This document shows positions 38,682 through 47,998 of a DNA stretch of 64,000 bases, in pieces (positions within the stretch are counted from its first letter, which is position 1; every line of letters starts with the position of its first letter). Made by a program: the position numbers and the translations under genes. A model generated the notes under the pieces. It searched no databases. It had not been told where the DNA came from and saw nothing but the letters and a program-made list of their open reading frames with translations. Source of the DNA: Planomicrobium okeanokoites (GTDB lineage: Bacteria; Bacillota; Bacilli; Bacillales_A; Planococcaceae); assembly GCF_003428875.1 (NCBI RefSeq), contig NZ_QQRS01000001.1, forward strand, positions 248,001 through 312,000, written 5' to 3'.

Positions 38682-40055
38682 AAACTGAATATGCTTTTCG
38701 ATATAAGCCTGTACTTCAGCGATTGGCATGCGCACCTGTTCCATGGAATCGCGGTGGCGGACAGTCACTTGGCCGTCTTCGACTGAATCGAAATCATAAG
38801 TGACACAGAATGGTGTACCGATTTCATCCTGGCGACGGTAGCGTTTACCGATCGACTGGGACTCATCGTAATCGACCATGAAGTGTTTCGCCAGATCAGC
38901 GAATACTTCTGTCGCGCCTTCTGCCAATTTCTTGGACAACGGAAGGACAGCGGCTTTATAAGGAGCCAATGCTGGGTGGAACTTCAATACGGTGCGCTTG
39001 TCATCATTGTCAAGTTCTTCTTCGTGATAGGCATCAACAAGGAAGGCGAGTGTGACACGGTCAGCACCCAGTGATGGTTCGATGCAATAAGGCACAAAGC
39101 GTTCGTTGGTGATCGGATCGATGTAATTGAAGTCTTCACCCGAATGTTCCATATGGCGCTTCAAGTCAAAATCGGTGCGGTCAGCGATGCCCCATAGTTC
39201 ACCCCAGCCGAATGGGAATTTATATTCGATGTCGACTGTCGCGTTCGAGTAATGGGAAAGTTCATCCGCATCGTGTTCGCGCAGACGCATATTATCTTCC
39301 GACATGTTGAGGTTCAACAGCCAGTTTTTGCTGAAATCGCGCCAGTAGGCATACCATTCCAGGTCTTCACCGGGTTTGCAGAAGAATTCAAGTTCCATCT
39401 GTTCGAATTCACGCGTACGGAAAGTGAAGTTCCCCGGCGTGATTTCGTTGCGGAAACTCTTGCCGATCTGTGCGATACCGAAAGGCATTCTTTTGCGCAT
39501 CGAGCGCTGGACATTCTTGTAGTTGACGAAAATCCCTTGTGCCGTTTCCGGACGCAGGAAGATTTCGTTGGTCGACGCTTCTGTCACACCTTGGAAAGTT
39601 TTGAACATCAGATTGAACTGGCGGATTTCTGTGAAGTCATGCTTGCCGCAGACCGGACAGTCGATTGAATGCTCTTCGATCAATTCAGCCATTTTTTCGA
39701 ACGACAGGCCATCGACGATCATTTCGATCCCTTTTGCATCCAATGCCTCTTCGATCAATTTGTCAGCGCGCAGGCGTGACTTGCAGCTCTTGCAGTCGAT
39801 CATCGGATCATTGAAGTTGCCGACGTGGCCTGAAGCGATCCACGTTTTCGGGTTCATCAGAATTGCGGCATCAAGTCCGACATTATAAGGGGATTCCTGT
39901 ACGAATTTTTTCCACCATGCTTTTTTGATATTGTTCTTAAGTTCGACGCCGAGTGGGCCGTAATCCCACGTATTTGCGAGCCCTCCGTAAATTTCAGAGC
40001 CCGGGAATACAAAGCCTCTGTGTTTTGCTAACGATACTACATCTTCCATTGACAT
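38679..40055 (-). CDS. glyS: Glycyl-tRNA synthetase, single-chain (alpha2) type
   Basis: A 458-residue class II synthetase starting [20 protein letters not shown]. Visible are [24 protein letters not shown], a zinc module with CKSC and CPVC, motif 2 with [15 protein letters not shown], and motif 3 with EPSLGADRV. It charges tRNA-Gly. ATG 40055 sits behind ATGGAGGTAATTTTT; in-frame codons further upstream lie in the T-box leader and are rejected. B. subtilis has the two-gene glyQ-glyS enzyme at this locus on the same strand as recO; here the unrelated alpha2 enzyme is on the opposite strand. Confidence 0.96.
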   Translation of the reverse strand: MSMEDVVSLAKHRGFVFPGSEIYGGLANTWDYGPLGVELKNNIKKAWWKKFVQESPYNVGLDAAILMNPKTWIASGHVGNFNDPMIDCKSCKSRLRADKLIEEALDAKGIEMIVDGLSFEKMAELIEEHSIDCPVCGKHDFTEIRQFNLMFKTFQGVTEASTNEIFLRPETAQGIFVNYKNVQRSMRKRMPFGIAQIGKSFRNEITPGNFTFRTREFEQMELEFFCKPGEDLEWYAYWRDFSKNWLLNLNMSEDNMRLREHDADELSHYSNATVDIEYKFPFGWGELWGIADRTDFDLKRHMEHSGEDFNYIDPITNERFVPYCIEPSLGADRVTLAFLVDAYHEEELDNDDKRTVLKFHPALAPYKAAVLPLSKKLAEGATEVFADLAKHFMVDYDESQSIGKRYRRQDEIGTPFCVTYDFDSVEDGQVTVRHRDSMEQVRMPIAEVQAYIEKHIQF

Positions 40056-40074
40056 AAAAATTACCTCCATAAAA

Positions 40075-40275
40075 TAAAAAATCGCACACGTCCCGGACAT
40101 AAAGTCCGAGGACGAGTACGTTATGACCCGCGGTTCCACCCCGATTGGCTGCTGATACAGCCCTCTTAAAAAAATATGGCTCCAGATTGCCTTTTCCTGC
40201 CGATGCAGGCTTTCACTGTCCCCGCTCGCTCGTTTGGCAGTACTTATAGATCTTTCATTGCCTGCTATAGAATCT
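40075..40275 (-). promoter_or_regulatory. Glycine T-box riboswitch leader of glyS
   Basis: The minus-strand leader has the T-box core GGTGGAACCGCGG (40140-40128), which would pair with the tRNA acceptor end. Upstream, Stem I is short: AGAT..ATCT and CTGCC..GGCAG enclose the loop, and the specifier codon GGC lies at 40191-40189 in GAAAAGGCAATCT, placed as in B. subtilis glyQS. Downstream, a terminator stem CGTCC-T-CGGAC with GTCCGGGACG (40114-40089), extended by CGTAC/GTGCG, is followed by a T-run at about 40081-40076. Uncharged tRNA-Gly should favour antitermination. No Stem II is apparent. Confidence 0.95.
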
Positions 40276-40281
40276 GTAAGT

Positions 40282-40310
40282 ATTGTATCACGCTAAACTT
40301 TTCTTCGCAA
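40282..40310 (-). promoter_or_regulatory. Promoter of glyS
   Basis: On the minus strand TTGCGA (40310-40305), 17-base spacer, TACAAT (40287-40282), just upstream of the T-box. Confidence 0.75.
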
Positions 40311-40327
40311 TATCGCTCTAATTAGTA

Positions 40328-40333
40328 TATAAT
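40328..40333 (+). promoter_or_regulatory. -10 box of ccpN
   Basis: TATAAT 35 bases upstream of the ccpN start; no good -35 is seen. The glyS and ccpN promoters are divergent and nearly back to back. Confidence 0.5.
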
Positions 40334-40367
40334 AATCATCATTGAGTATAACACATATTTTGAGGCG

Positions 40368-41006
40368 GTGAGTCCGATCGAACTCAATAAAAGACAAGAA
40401 GAGATACTGCGCATCGTCAAAGGGAATGGTCCTATAACAGGCGAGCAAATAGCTGAACGCCTTCACCTGACGCGGGCGACTTTGCGGCCTGACCTTGCTA
40501 TCCTGACAATGGCTGGATTCCTGGACGCACGTCCGCGGGTCGGCTATTTCTATTCCGGCAAAAAGCCGGGCCATGATGTGACCGATACGATGAATAATAT
40601 GAAAGTCAAAGACTTCCAGTCGATTCCGGTAGTCGTCCGGGAAAATGTCAGTGTCTACGACGCGATAAGCCAGATGTTCCTGGACGATGTCGGCACTTTG
40701 TTCGTAGTGGATAAAAATTCATTGCTGACGGGTGTCCTATCCCGCAAAGATTTACTTCGCACAAGCATCGGCAGCCAGGATCTGACGGCTATTCCCGTAC
40801 ATATCATCATGACCAGGATGCCGAACATCACGTATTGCTTTAAAGCCGATTCCCTGATACAGGTAGCTAATCGGCTGATCAATCAGCAGATTGATGCCCT
40901 GCCGGTCGTCGAAGAATTGTCGAACGGATTGAAAGTTGTGGGACGCATAACGAAAACCAATATTACCCGGGCATTTTTGTCCCTATCCGAAAGCCATGAA
41001 TTATGA
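40368..41006 (+). CDS. ccpN: Transcriptional repressor CcpN (YqzB)
   Basis: A 212-residue protein with an N-terminal helix-turn-helix (ELNKRQEEILRIVKGNGPIT, then TRATLRPDLAILTMAGFLDA) and two CBS domains (about 75-205). In B. subtilis CcpN represses gapB and pckA, controlling gluconeogenesis, with ATP/ADP sensed by the CBS pair. GTG 40368 gives the same start as the B. subtilis protein (MSxIELNKRQ), though GAGG is only two bases upstream. The next gene, as in B. subtilis, is the regulator of the PEP-forming enzyme. Confidence 0.93.
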   Translation: MSPIELNKRQEEILRIVKGNGPITGEQIAERLHLTRATLRPDLAILTMAGFLDARPRVGYFYSGKKPGHDVTDTMNNMKVKDFQSIPVVVRENVSVYDAISQMFLDDVGTLFVVDKNSLLTGVLSRKDLLRTSIGSQDLTAIPVHIIMTRMPNITYCFKADSLIQVANRLINQQIDALPVVEELSNGLKVVGRITKTNITRAFLSLSESHEL

Positions 41007-41018
41007 GGTGAACAATAG

Positions 41019-41822
41019 ATGAATCTACTGCGTGTATTCGTGATTTCCGATTCAGTGGGAGAAACAGGGGAGCTGGTGGCTAAAGCAGCAGTCAGCCAGT
41101 ATCTGAATCCTGATCAGAATGTCTCCTTGAAACGGTTTCCATATATTGATTCAATTGACCAAGTGAGAGACATCATCCATATGGCCGCTGATCAGCATGC
41201 ATTTGTCGTTTATACACTCGTATCTAACAAGTTGCGTGAATTTATTGTAACAGAAACCGCACGGCTCAAAGTGACCGCTGTGGATCTGATGGGGCCATTG
41301 CTGGATGCCTTGAGAGTGGAATTGAAAGCCGAACCGCTTGAAGAGGCTGGACTGGTAAGAAAATTGGATGATGATTATTTCAAGAAAGTCGAAGCGATCG
41401 AGTTTGCAGTAAAATACGATGACGGCCGTGACCCAAGAGGTATTTTGATGGCCGACATAGTGCTGGTGGGCATTTCGAGGACTTCGAAGACCCCGCTTTC
41501 ACAGTATTTGGCGCATAAGCGTTTGAAGGTGGCGAACGTTCCGCTGGTTCCTGAAGTGGATCCTCCGGAAGAATTGTTCAGGGTCGCCCCAGAGAAATGC
41601 TTTGGACTGGTCATTTCTCCTGAAAAACTCAATCACATCCGGAAAGAAAGACTTATTGCACTGGGTTTGAACGATGATGCCAATTACGCGAAAATCCAGC
41701 GCATCCATGAAGAAATCATCCATTTCAATAAAATTGTCGAGAAGATCAATTGTGAAGTGATCGATGTGACAAATCGGGCTGTTGAAGAAACCGCAAACCT
41801 GATCATGAGCAAATTGAAATAA
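41019..41822 (+). CDS. yqfL: Pyruvate, phosphate dikinase regulatory protein (YqfL)
   Basis: A 267-residue bifunctional kinase/pyrophosphorylase of the DUF299 family: [17 protein letters not shown] near the start and the P-loop-like [17 protein letters not shown] near 150. Family members phosphorylate pyruvate, phosphate dikinase or PEP synthase with ADP and reverse this with phosphate. ATG 41019 follows TATGAGGTGAACAATAG, 12 bases after ccpN, so both likely act in carbon-flux control. Confidence 0.93.
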   Translation: MNLLRVFVISDSVGETGELVAKAAVSQYLNPDQNVSLKRFPYIDSIDQVRDIIHMAADQHAFVVYTLVSNKLREFIVTETARLKVTAVDLMGPLLDALRVELKAEPLEEAGLVRKLDDDYFKKVEAIEFAVKYDDGRDPRGILMADIVLVGISRTSKTPLSQYLAHKRLKVANVPLVPEVDPPEELFRVAPEKCFGLVISPEKLNHIRKERLIALGLNDDANYAKIQRIHEEIIHFNKIVEKINCEVIDVTNRAVEETANLIMSKLK

Positions 41823-41830
41823 ACCAAGTG

Positions 41831-41858
41831 GAAAAGCCGCCTGAAAAGGAGGTTTTTC
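41831..41858 (+). terminator. Terminator after yqfL
   Basis: GCCGCCT pairs imperfectly with AGGAGGTTT across GAAA, followed by TTTTTCTG. The stem is short. Confidence 0.6.
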
Positions 41859-42023
41859 TGCTTTATTTGTGGATTTTTCCGCAAAAGAGTTTTATAATGA
41901 AGAATTGTGGCTAAAGCATTAAGATAGACTAAATTGATCCCTTCAGATTTTTATAGAAACATGAAGGAATTTGCCGCTGTATCTCGAATTAAGTATGTTA
42001 AGCAAAAAAAGATGGTGATGAAT

Positions 42024-43817
42024 GTGTCCAGTCGGGTACCAGAAGAAGTGATTGAACAAATCCGCTCTTCTGCGGATATTGTGGATGTAGTCGGTGAGTA
42101 TGTCCAATTGACCAAAAGGGGCAGGAACTGGTTTGGGTTATGCCCATTCCATGGTGAGAGCACCCCGTCGTTTTCCGTTACATCCGATAAACAGATATTC
42201 CACTGTTTCGGCTGCGGCGCAGGCGGCAATGTTATAACATTCCTGATGGATATCGAAAACCTGTCTTTTCAGGAAGCTTTATCGAGACTGGGTCAGCGGA
42301 CAGGGCATGAGATAGAAATCAGCGCATCCTCCACGTCAGCGGACGCTCCGTCAAAAGCCGATAACCGGCTGGTGGATATGCATGAGTTTGCAGCTGATAT
42401 GTATCATCATATTCTGTTGAATACAGAAGAAGGGCAGGCGGCGCTTGATTATCTCGAAAACCGGGGATTCACCCGCGAGATGATCGAGAAATACCGGATC
42501 GGCTGGTCATTGCCGGAATGGAATTATATATCGTCTGCTTTGCAGAAAAAAGGGTATACAGAAGAAGAGTTGACTTCGAGCGGACTGGCGATTGCGCGTG
42601 AACAGTCGGATGGCTTTTTCGATCGCTTCCGCGGCCGCATCATGTTCCCGATCATGAATGAAACCGGTAAGACCATAGCGTTTTCCGGCAGAATCATGGA
42701 AAACACGAAACAGGAAGCCAAATATATGAACAGCCCGGAATCGCCTGTATTCCAAAAAAGCCAGGTCCTCTACAATTTTCACTTGGCAAGAGGGTCGATC
42801 CGAAAGAACAGGAAAATAGTTCTTTTCGAAGGATTCATGGACGTCATAGCGGCCGGAAAAGCGGGAGTCGATAATGCACTTGCGACGATGGGTACGTCCC
42901 TGACCGCCCAGCACATCCGGATCATGAAACGTTTCGCACAGGAAGTCGTCATATGTTTTGATGGCGATGACGCCGGATGGGAAGCTGCGAAACGTGCTGC
43001 TATTGCGTTGAATGAGGAAAAGTTCAAAGTGGAAGTTGCTGTATTGCCAGGAAAAATGGATCCGGATGATTATGTCCGTGAAAACGGCAGCGAAGCTTTT
43101 AAGGAACAGATCATCGGCAAACCGCATGCTTTCATAGCTTTTGCCATGATGCATGCCAGACGCCATAAAAATTTCCAATATGAAAATGATCTGCTCCAAT
43201 ATATCCAGGAAGTCCTGCAATTATTGGCGGGACGGTCAACACCACTGGAACGGGATCTTTATATCAAACAATTATCCACAGAAACAGGCTTGTCTCAGGA
43301 AGCAATTCTGCAGCACTACCGCAAACTGGAGAACAAGTCCGTTGAAAGGAACCGTCCTGAAGCACCTGCGCAGCCCGTGAGGCGTGAACCTAAAAAGGTC
43401 ACTTCACTGCACCGGGCAGAACGGCTCTTGATGGCTCATGCGCTGGCAGACGCTTCTGTCATGGACAAACTCGCCCAGCAGGATGGAATTCCGTTCATCA
43501 GTGAGGAATTCCAGGCAATATACGTGCAATTGCTTGGATTTTATGAAGAATGGAATAAAGCGGATTTCCATAAATTTCTCGAAACGCTCCAGGATCCTGA
43601 ACTTCGGAAACTGGTGATGGAGACCGCCCTTTCGGAACGGGACCCTGACCATCCTGAAGAAGAGATTTCCGATTGTCTGAAACATCTGGGCAAACATCGT
43701 ATAGAGCAGGAAATTTCATTGAAGATACAGCAATCAAAAGAAGCGGAAAAACAGCATGATCTGAAGCGTGCTTTGCTTCTTGCCCAAGAAGTGATTGCTT
43801 TGCGAAAGTCGCTATAG
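42024..43817 (+). CDS. dnaG: DNA primase DnaG
   Basis: A 597-residue primase: N-terminal zinc finger Cys40, His43, Cys61, Cys64 ([18 protein letters not shown]), TOPRIM domain with [12 protein letters not shown] and [14 protein letters not shown], and a C-terminal helicase-binding domain. It makes RNA primers for replication. The start GTG 42024 matches the B. subtilis N-terminus in length and has GGTGAT just upstream; ATG 42012 or 42018 are alternatives, and earlier in-frame codons (41934) lack a ribosome site. TATAAT at 41893-41898 may be its -10. It precedes rpoD. Confidence 0.95.
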   Translation: MSSRVPEEVIEQIRSSADIVDVVGEYVQLTKRGRNWFGLCPFHGESTPSFSVTSDKQIFHCFGCGAGGNVITFLMDIENLSFQEALSRLGQRTGHEIEISASSTSADAPSKADNRLVDMHEFAADMYHHILLNTEEGQAALDYLENRGFTREMIEKYRIGWSLPEWNYISSALQKKGYTEEELTSSGLAIAREQSDGFFDRFRGRIMFPIMNETGKTIAFSGRIMENTKQEAKYMNSPESPVFQKSQVLYNFHLARGSIRKNRKIVLFEGFMDVIAAGKAGVDNALATMGTSLTAQHIRIMKRFAQEVVICFDGDDAGWEAAKRAAIALNEEKFKVEVAVLPGKMDPDDYVRENGSEAFKEQIIGKPHAFIAFAMMHARRHKNFQYENDLLQYIQEVLQLLAGRSTPLERDLYIKQLSTETGLSQEAILQHYRKLENKSVERNRPEAPAQPVRREPKKVTSLHRAERLLMAHALADASVMDKLAQQDGIPFISEEFQAIYVQLLGFYEEWNKADFHKFLETLQDPELRKLVMETALSERDPDHPEEEISDCLKHLGKHRIEQEISLKIQQSKEAEKQHDLKRALLLAQEVIALRKSL

Positions 43818-43848
43818 TTTAATTCCGGTATTTAAAGGAGGAAGTCGA

Positions 43849-45003
43849 ATGGCTGAAAAGTCTGATCGCCAAAATGAAGTTGAAGCAAGTAACGTACCAT
43901 TGACTACTGAAGGTCCGGAAGTGAGTGTCGAGGAAGCTAAGAAACAATTGATAGAGACCGGTAAAAAGAGCGGTGAACTCAATTACGAGCAGATCGCTGA
44001 TAAATTAGCAGTATTCGAGATGGAATCCGACCAGGTGGAGGAATTCATCGATCAATTGGAAGGCCACGGCATTGAGCTTGAAAGAAAATCCGATGATGAA
44101 GAACATTTGGATCGCCTGATGAAACCTACCGAGGAAAAATTCGACCTGAATGATCTGAGTGTGCCTCCAGGCGTTAAGATCAACGACCCCGTCCGTATGT
44201 ACCTGAAAGAAATCGGGCGTGTCGATCTCTTAAAAGCTGAAGAAGAAGTGCGTCTTGCAAAACTGATCGAGCAAGGTGATGAAGAAGCCAAGAAACGACT
44301 TGCTGAAGCGAACCTTCGTCTTGTCGTCAGTATTGCCAAGCGTTACGTCGGCCGCGGCATGCTGTTCCTGGACCTGATCCAGGAAGGGAATATGGGTCTG
44401 ATCAAAGCAGTCGAAAAATTCGACTACTCTAAAGGATTCAAATTCAGTACCTATGCTACATGGTGGATTCGACAGGCCATTACACGTGCGATTGCCGACC
44501 AGGCACGCACCATCCGGATTCCCGTCCATATGGTTGAAACCATCAATAAACTGATCCGTGTACAACGCCAATTGCTGCAGGATCTCGGCCGTGAGCCATC
44601 ACCGGAGGAAATCGGTGAAGAAATGGATCTTCAACCGGAAAAAGTGCGTGAAATCCTGAAGATCGCTCAAGAACCCGTATCACTCGAAACACCTATTGGT
44701 GAAGAAGATGATTCACATCTTGGGGACTTCATCGAAGACTCAGATGCCCAGTCGCCATCTGATCATGCTGCCTATGAACTTTTGAAAGAACAGCTCGAAG
44801 ATGTACTGGATACACTGACTGACCGTGAAGAAAATGTCCTGCGCCTGCGCTTCGGTCTTGATGACGGACGCACACGCACCCTTGAAGAAGTAGGAAAAGT
44901 ATTTGGCGTAACGCGTGAGCGTATCCGTCAAATCGAAGCGAAAGCACTTCGCAAGCTTCGCCATCCTTCAAGAAGCAAACGCTTGAAAGACTTTTTAGAA
45001 TAA
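43849..45003 (+). CDS. rpoD: RNA polymerase primary sigma factor SigA (RpoD)
   Basis: A 384-residue sigma-70: acidic region 1.1, region 1.2/2 with [39 protein letters not shown] and [20 protein letters not shown], and region 4 with [20 protein letters not shown] and [22 protein letters not shown] 43849 follows TTTAAAGGAGGAAGTCGA. Order dnaG-rpoD is the standard macromolecular synthesis operon. Confidence 0.98.
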   Translation: MAEKSDRQNEVEASNVPLTTEGPEVSVEEAKKQLIETGKKSGELNYEQIADKLAVFEMESDQVEEFIDQLEGHGIELERKSDDEEHLDRLMKPTEEKFDLNDLSVPPGVKINDPVRMYLKEIGRVDLLKAEEEVRLAKLIEQGDEEAKKRLAEANLRLVVSIAKRYVGRGMLFLDLIQEGNMGLIKAVEKFDYSKGFKFSTYATWWIRQAITRAIADQARTIRIPVHMVETINKLIRVQRQLLQDLGREPSPEEIGEEMDLQPEKVREILKIAQEPVSLETPIGEEDDSHLGDFIEDSDAQSPSDHAAYELLKEQLEDVLDTLTDREENVLRLRFGLDDGRTRTLEEVGKVFGVTRERIRQIEAKALRKLRHPSRSKRLKDFLE

Positions 45004-45008
45004 GCACA

Positions 45009-45045
45009 GCCGTTTCTCATGCATTTATGGGAAACGGTTTTTTTG
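45009..45045 (+). terminator. Terminator after rpoD
   Basis: CCGTTTC (45010-45016) pairs with GAAACGG (45031-45037), then seven T residues. Confidence 0.88.
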
Positions 45046-45075
45046 TTTGATATATTTGTTGAAGGGATCTCCATC

Positions 45076-45447
45076 TATATAAGTTGAACAAATAATTTTT
45101 AATAGCCGATATTCCACAAAACAGCTGCACTTTCCTGACTGCTTGCGCTGAGCTAACTCGTGCTCCTTGCACTTCGCCCGAGTGGATCTCAATACTACGC
45201 TCGGTAGCCTGGGAGTCTCCGCTGTTTTAATCCATATCTATAAAGATTTCTCTCAGCAAAGGCGCGTCGCCGGACTGGGCGGAGCAATAAGACGAGGGCT
45301 CTTTTCGGCTTATTGCGGGAGTCAAGGTGTGCCATACGAAGATGGCACCTCCTTTGCGACGAGCAGTGCGCAGGAGCATAATCTTTGCCCTTGTCCAAAG
45401 CGCCGTAGCGGCATAATTATACTGATTCTTTAATCTGAACTATATAT
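45076..45447. mobile_element. MITE-like intergenic element, long copy
   Basis: The element runs from AGTTGAACAAAT (45082) to TTTAATCTGAACT (45441), with similar inverted ends and CTATATA on both outer sides, like an AT-rich target duplication. It contains a 34-bp core (45352-45385) shared with the 5.4-kb copy and the left block CGATATTC..AAAACAGCT, plus about 190 extra bases with palindromes (GCAATAAG..CTTATTGC and GTGCCATACGAAGATGGCAC). An 88-codon ORF in it is not convincing. Together with the rpoD terminator it accounts for most of the gene-free stretch 45004-45554. Confidence 0.7.
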
Positions 45448-45483
45448 ATATCATCCAAAAAAATATCATTATCACCTTATCTA

Positions 45484-45513
45484 TTGAGTTTGACGGAATT
45501 TTAGCTATATAAT
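45484..45513 (+). promoter_or_regulatory. Promoter of the acyl-CoA dehydrogenase gene
   Basis: TTGAGT (45484-45489), 18-base spacer, TATAAT (45508-45513). Confidence 0.65.
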
Positions 45514-45533
45514 GAATAATGTAAGCGTATTCA
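45513..45533 (+). promoter_or_regulatory. Inverted repeat at the transcription start, possible repressor site
   Basis: TGAATA-N9-TATTCA overlaps the last base of the -10 box and covers the expected start point, a typical repressor position. The half-site TGAAT resembles FadR-type sites of Bacillus but the spacing is wider, so the regulator is not identified. Confidence 0.5.
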
Positions 45534-45554
45534 GATTAAAGGGGATGTAAAATA

Positions 45555-46694
45555 ATGAATTTCGATTTGACGCAAGAACAACAGATGATCAAGAAAACGA
45601 TGAAGGAATTTGCTGACAAAGTGGTTGCTCCGGGAGCAATCGACCGCGACAGAAGCAAGGAATTTCCGACAGAAATTTTCAAACAGCTTTCCGACATGGG
45701 GATGATGGGATTGCCGTTTGATGAAAAATACGGCGGCGCTGGAGCTGACACTACAAGTTTTGCAATTGTCACGGAAGAATTGAGCCGCGCTTGTGCTTCT
45801 ACTGGGATCACTTATTCCGCTCATATTTCACTTGGCGGAGCACCACTTAATCTGTTCGGCACAGATGAACAGAAAGAGAAATACCTGACTCCTATTTGTT
45901 CGGGAGAATCATTCGGCGCGTTCGGCTTAACAGAACCAAATGCCGGATCTGATGCTGGCGGAACTGAAACCCGTGCGATTGAAGACGGTGATGACTGGGT
46001 GATCAATGGGTCGAAAGTATATATTACGAATGCCAGCCATGCGAAGCACTTGGCGATCACAGCGATAACTGGAATGAATGACGGCAAGAAGGAAATCAGT
46101 GCTATCATTGTTCCGACAGATGCTGAAGGCTTTACTATCATCGATAACTACGAAAAAATGGGTCTTAATTCTTCAAACACAACCGAGCTGGTACTGGAGA
46201 ATGTCCGAGTGCCAAAAGAAAACCTTCTGGGCAAACGCGGAGACGGTTTCAAGCAATTCCTTGTTACGCTTGACGGCGGACGTATTGGAATTGCAGCCAT
46301 GGCTGTGGGCATCGCTCAGGCAGCGTTCAATAAGGCTTTAGCCTATTCAAAAGAGCGCAAGCAATTCGGCAAGACGCTTTCGGAATTCCAAATCACTCAA
46401 TTTAAATTGGCTGATATGGCGATGAAGATTGAACTGGCACGCAATATGGTCTATAAAGCTGCATGGCTGAAAGACCAAGGCCGTCCATTTACGAAAGAAG
46501 CTTCCATGGCTAAACTTTACGCTTCAGAAATTTCGATGGAAGTTGCAGATGAAGCGATCCAGATCCACGGCGGCTACGGCTACATGAAAGAATATGAAGT
46601 GGAGCGCTATATGCGTGACGCTAAACTTCTTGAAATCGGTGAAGGTACTTCGGAAGTTCAGCGTATGGTAATTGCTAGACAAATCGGCTGTTAA
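45555..46694 (+). CDS. Acyl-CoA dehydrogenase
   Basis: A 379-residue flavoprotein: helical N-terminal domain, signature GAFGLTEPNAGSDAGGTETR near 122, SSNTTELVLENVRVP, and C-terminal QIHGGYGYMKEYEVERYMRD with the likely catalytic Glu in GEGTSE near 368. It oxidises short or branched acyl-CoA to enoyl-CoA with FAD, passing electrons to ETF; the chain-length preference cannot be fixed from sequence. ATG 45555 follows AAGGGGATGTAAAATA. It lies between rpoD and cccA, where B. subtilis has none, and stands alone under its own promoter with no other beta-oxidation genes near. Confidence 0.92.
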   Translation: MNFDLTQEQQMIKKTMKEFADKVVAPGAIDRDRSKEFPTEIFKQLSDMGMMGLPFDEKYGGAGADTTSFAIVTEELSRACASTGITYSAHISLGGAPLNLFGTDEQKEKYLTPICSGESFGAFGLTEPNAGSDAGGTETRAIEDGDDWVINGSKVYITNASHAKHLAITAITGMNDGKKEISAIIVPTDAEGFTIIDNYEKMGLNSSNTTELVLENVRVPKENLLGKRGDGFKQFLVTLDGGRIGIAAMAVGIAQAAFNKALAYSKERKQFGKTLSEFQITQFKLADMAMKIELARNMVYKAAWLKDQGRPFTKEASMAKLYASEISMEVADEAIQIHGGYGYMKEYEVERYMRDAKLLEIGEGTSEVQRMVIARQIGC

Positions 46695-46821
46695 ATTACC
46701 GAATTTGTCACAAACAGTTAAAACTTCTCCGTTATGTCTTTCGGTTTCGGGCAGAATACAGTACAATAATGAATGATACGAATACTATCATTTGCAGAAC
46801 TTGAAGAGGGAGGGGTAACGG

Positions 46822-47223
46822 ATGCAAAAAAATGCAATTGTACCTTATATCTTAATCATGGCTTTCGGAATCGGCTTAATTTTCTTCCTGTCATTGGAAG
46901 GCGTCGGCAACGAAGCTGAAATTGCTGAAGAACATGCAGCTGAAGAAAATGGTGAAGGTGCAGCTACAGGCGAAGGCACTGGTGAAGGCGAAGAAACTGC
47001 AGACGCAGGGGAATTCGACCCGGAAGCTAAAGCGCAGGAAAGCTGTATTTCATGCCACGGCGGCAATTATGAAGGCGGAGTAGGGCCATCATTAGTAGCA
47101 ACTGAAATGTCTCAGGAAGAAATCGAAGAAATCATTGCAAACGGTAAAGGCGGCATGCCAGGCGGACTGGTAGAAGCTGATAACATCCCAGCAATGGCTG
47201 AGTGGATTCTGTCACTCGAATAA
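46822..47223 (+). CDS. cccA: Cytochrome c-550
   Basis: A 133-residue membrane-anchored cytochrome c: one N-terminal helix (residues 5-26), an acidic Gly/Glu/Thr linker (30-65), and a heme domain with CISCH at 75-79 and Met112 in KGGMPGG as sixth ligand. It carries electrons to terminal oxidases on the outer membrane face. ATG 46822 follows AGAGGGAGGGGTAACGG. cccA after rpoD is the Bacillus order. Confidence 0.95.
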   Translation: MQKNAIVPYILIMAFGIGLIFFLSLEGVGNEAEIAEEHAAEENGEGAATGEGTGEGEETADAGEFDPEAKAQESCISCHGGNYEGGVGPSLVATEMSQEEIEEIIANGKGGMPGGLVEADNIPAMAEWILSLE

Positions 47224-47228
47224 TAGCA

Positions 47229-47264
47229 AAAAACCCTTAGTTCTTCAGGAGCTAAGGGTTTTTC
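47229..47264 (+). terminator. Terminator after cccA
   Basis: AAAACCCTTAG (47230-47240) pairs with CTAAGGGTTTT (47252-47262), then T residues. Confidence 0.92.
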
Positions 47265-47284
47265 TGTCAAATGGAGGATTTTGG

Positions 47285-47998
47285 ATGAATGCGCAACAAT
47301 TATCGGAAAGATTGAAACGGGTGGCCGCTTATGTTCCTAAAAACGCAGTGCTGGCTGATATCGGCAGTGACCATGCTTACCTTCCGTGCTATCTGGCTTT
47401 AAAAGGCGACATCGAAAAAGGAATAGCCGGTGAAGTAGTTAAAGGCCCTTTTGAATCAGCAAGGAACCAAGTACGCCAGGAAGGTCTGAGCGACGTTATC
47501 GAAGTCAGGCTGGCGAATGGACTGGCAGCAGTGGAGTCGGTTGATGGTGTAACAGCTGTGACAATAGCCGGCATGGGGGGGCCTTTGATCGCTTCCATAT
47601 TGGAAGACGGCAAAGAGAAACTGTCAGGAGTCGAGCGTCTGATTCTCCAGCCGAATGTCCATGCCAAATCGATACGTGAATGGGCAGCTTTCAACGGATG
47701 GTCAATTATTGATGAAGAGATACTAAAGGAAAATGATAAGATTTACGAAATCCTTGTACTCGAACCTGTCTCATCACATGTGTCCTATAATGAGCAGGAA
47801 CTTCTGATGGGCCCATTCCTGATGAAAGAAAAATCTGCTGTGTTTATGGAGAAGTGGGACAGGGAAAGTTCCCAATGGAAACGGATCCTGCTGGCGATGG
47901 AATCAACTGAACAGACTGTTGAAATACTCGCGAAAAAACAGGAACTGATCCATAAAATTCAATTAACGGAAGAGGTGCTGCATGGTGAAAATACCTAA
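47285..47998 (+). CDS. trmK: tRNA (adenine22-N1)-methyltransferase TrmK
   Basis: A 237-residue class I methyltransferase (YqfN): VLADIGSDHAYLPCYLAL near residue 23 (SAM motif), VTIAGMGGPLIASIL near 96 holding the catalytic GMGG segment, and a C-terminal coiled coil. It makes m1A at position 22 of tRNAs. ATG 47285 follows AAATGGAGGATTTTGG. Its last 17 bases overlap yqfO. Confidence 0.94.
   Translation: MNAQQLSERLKRVAAYVPKNAVLADIGSDHAYLPCYLALKGDIEKGIAGEVVKGPFESARNQVRQEGLSDVIEVRLANGLAAVESVDGVTAVTIAGMGGPLIASILEDGKEKLSGVERLILQPNVHAKSIREWAAFNGWSIIDEEILKENDKIYEILVLEPVSSHVSYNEQELLMGPFLMKEKSAVFMEKWDRESSQWKRILLAMESTEQTVEILAKKQELIHKIQLTEEVLHGENT

Noticed and set aside
40056..40139. Longer N-terminus of glyS from the upstream in-frame start at 40139
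   Set aside because: The extension would translate the T-box and terminator stem; the strong ribosome site and homology start are at 40055.
45167..45433. An 88-codon ORF inside the long MITE-like element
   Set aside because: It has no ribosome site, its sequence resembles no family, and it overlaps repeat core and palindromes shared with the short non-coding copy.
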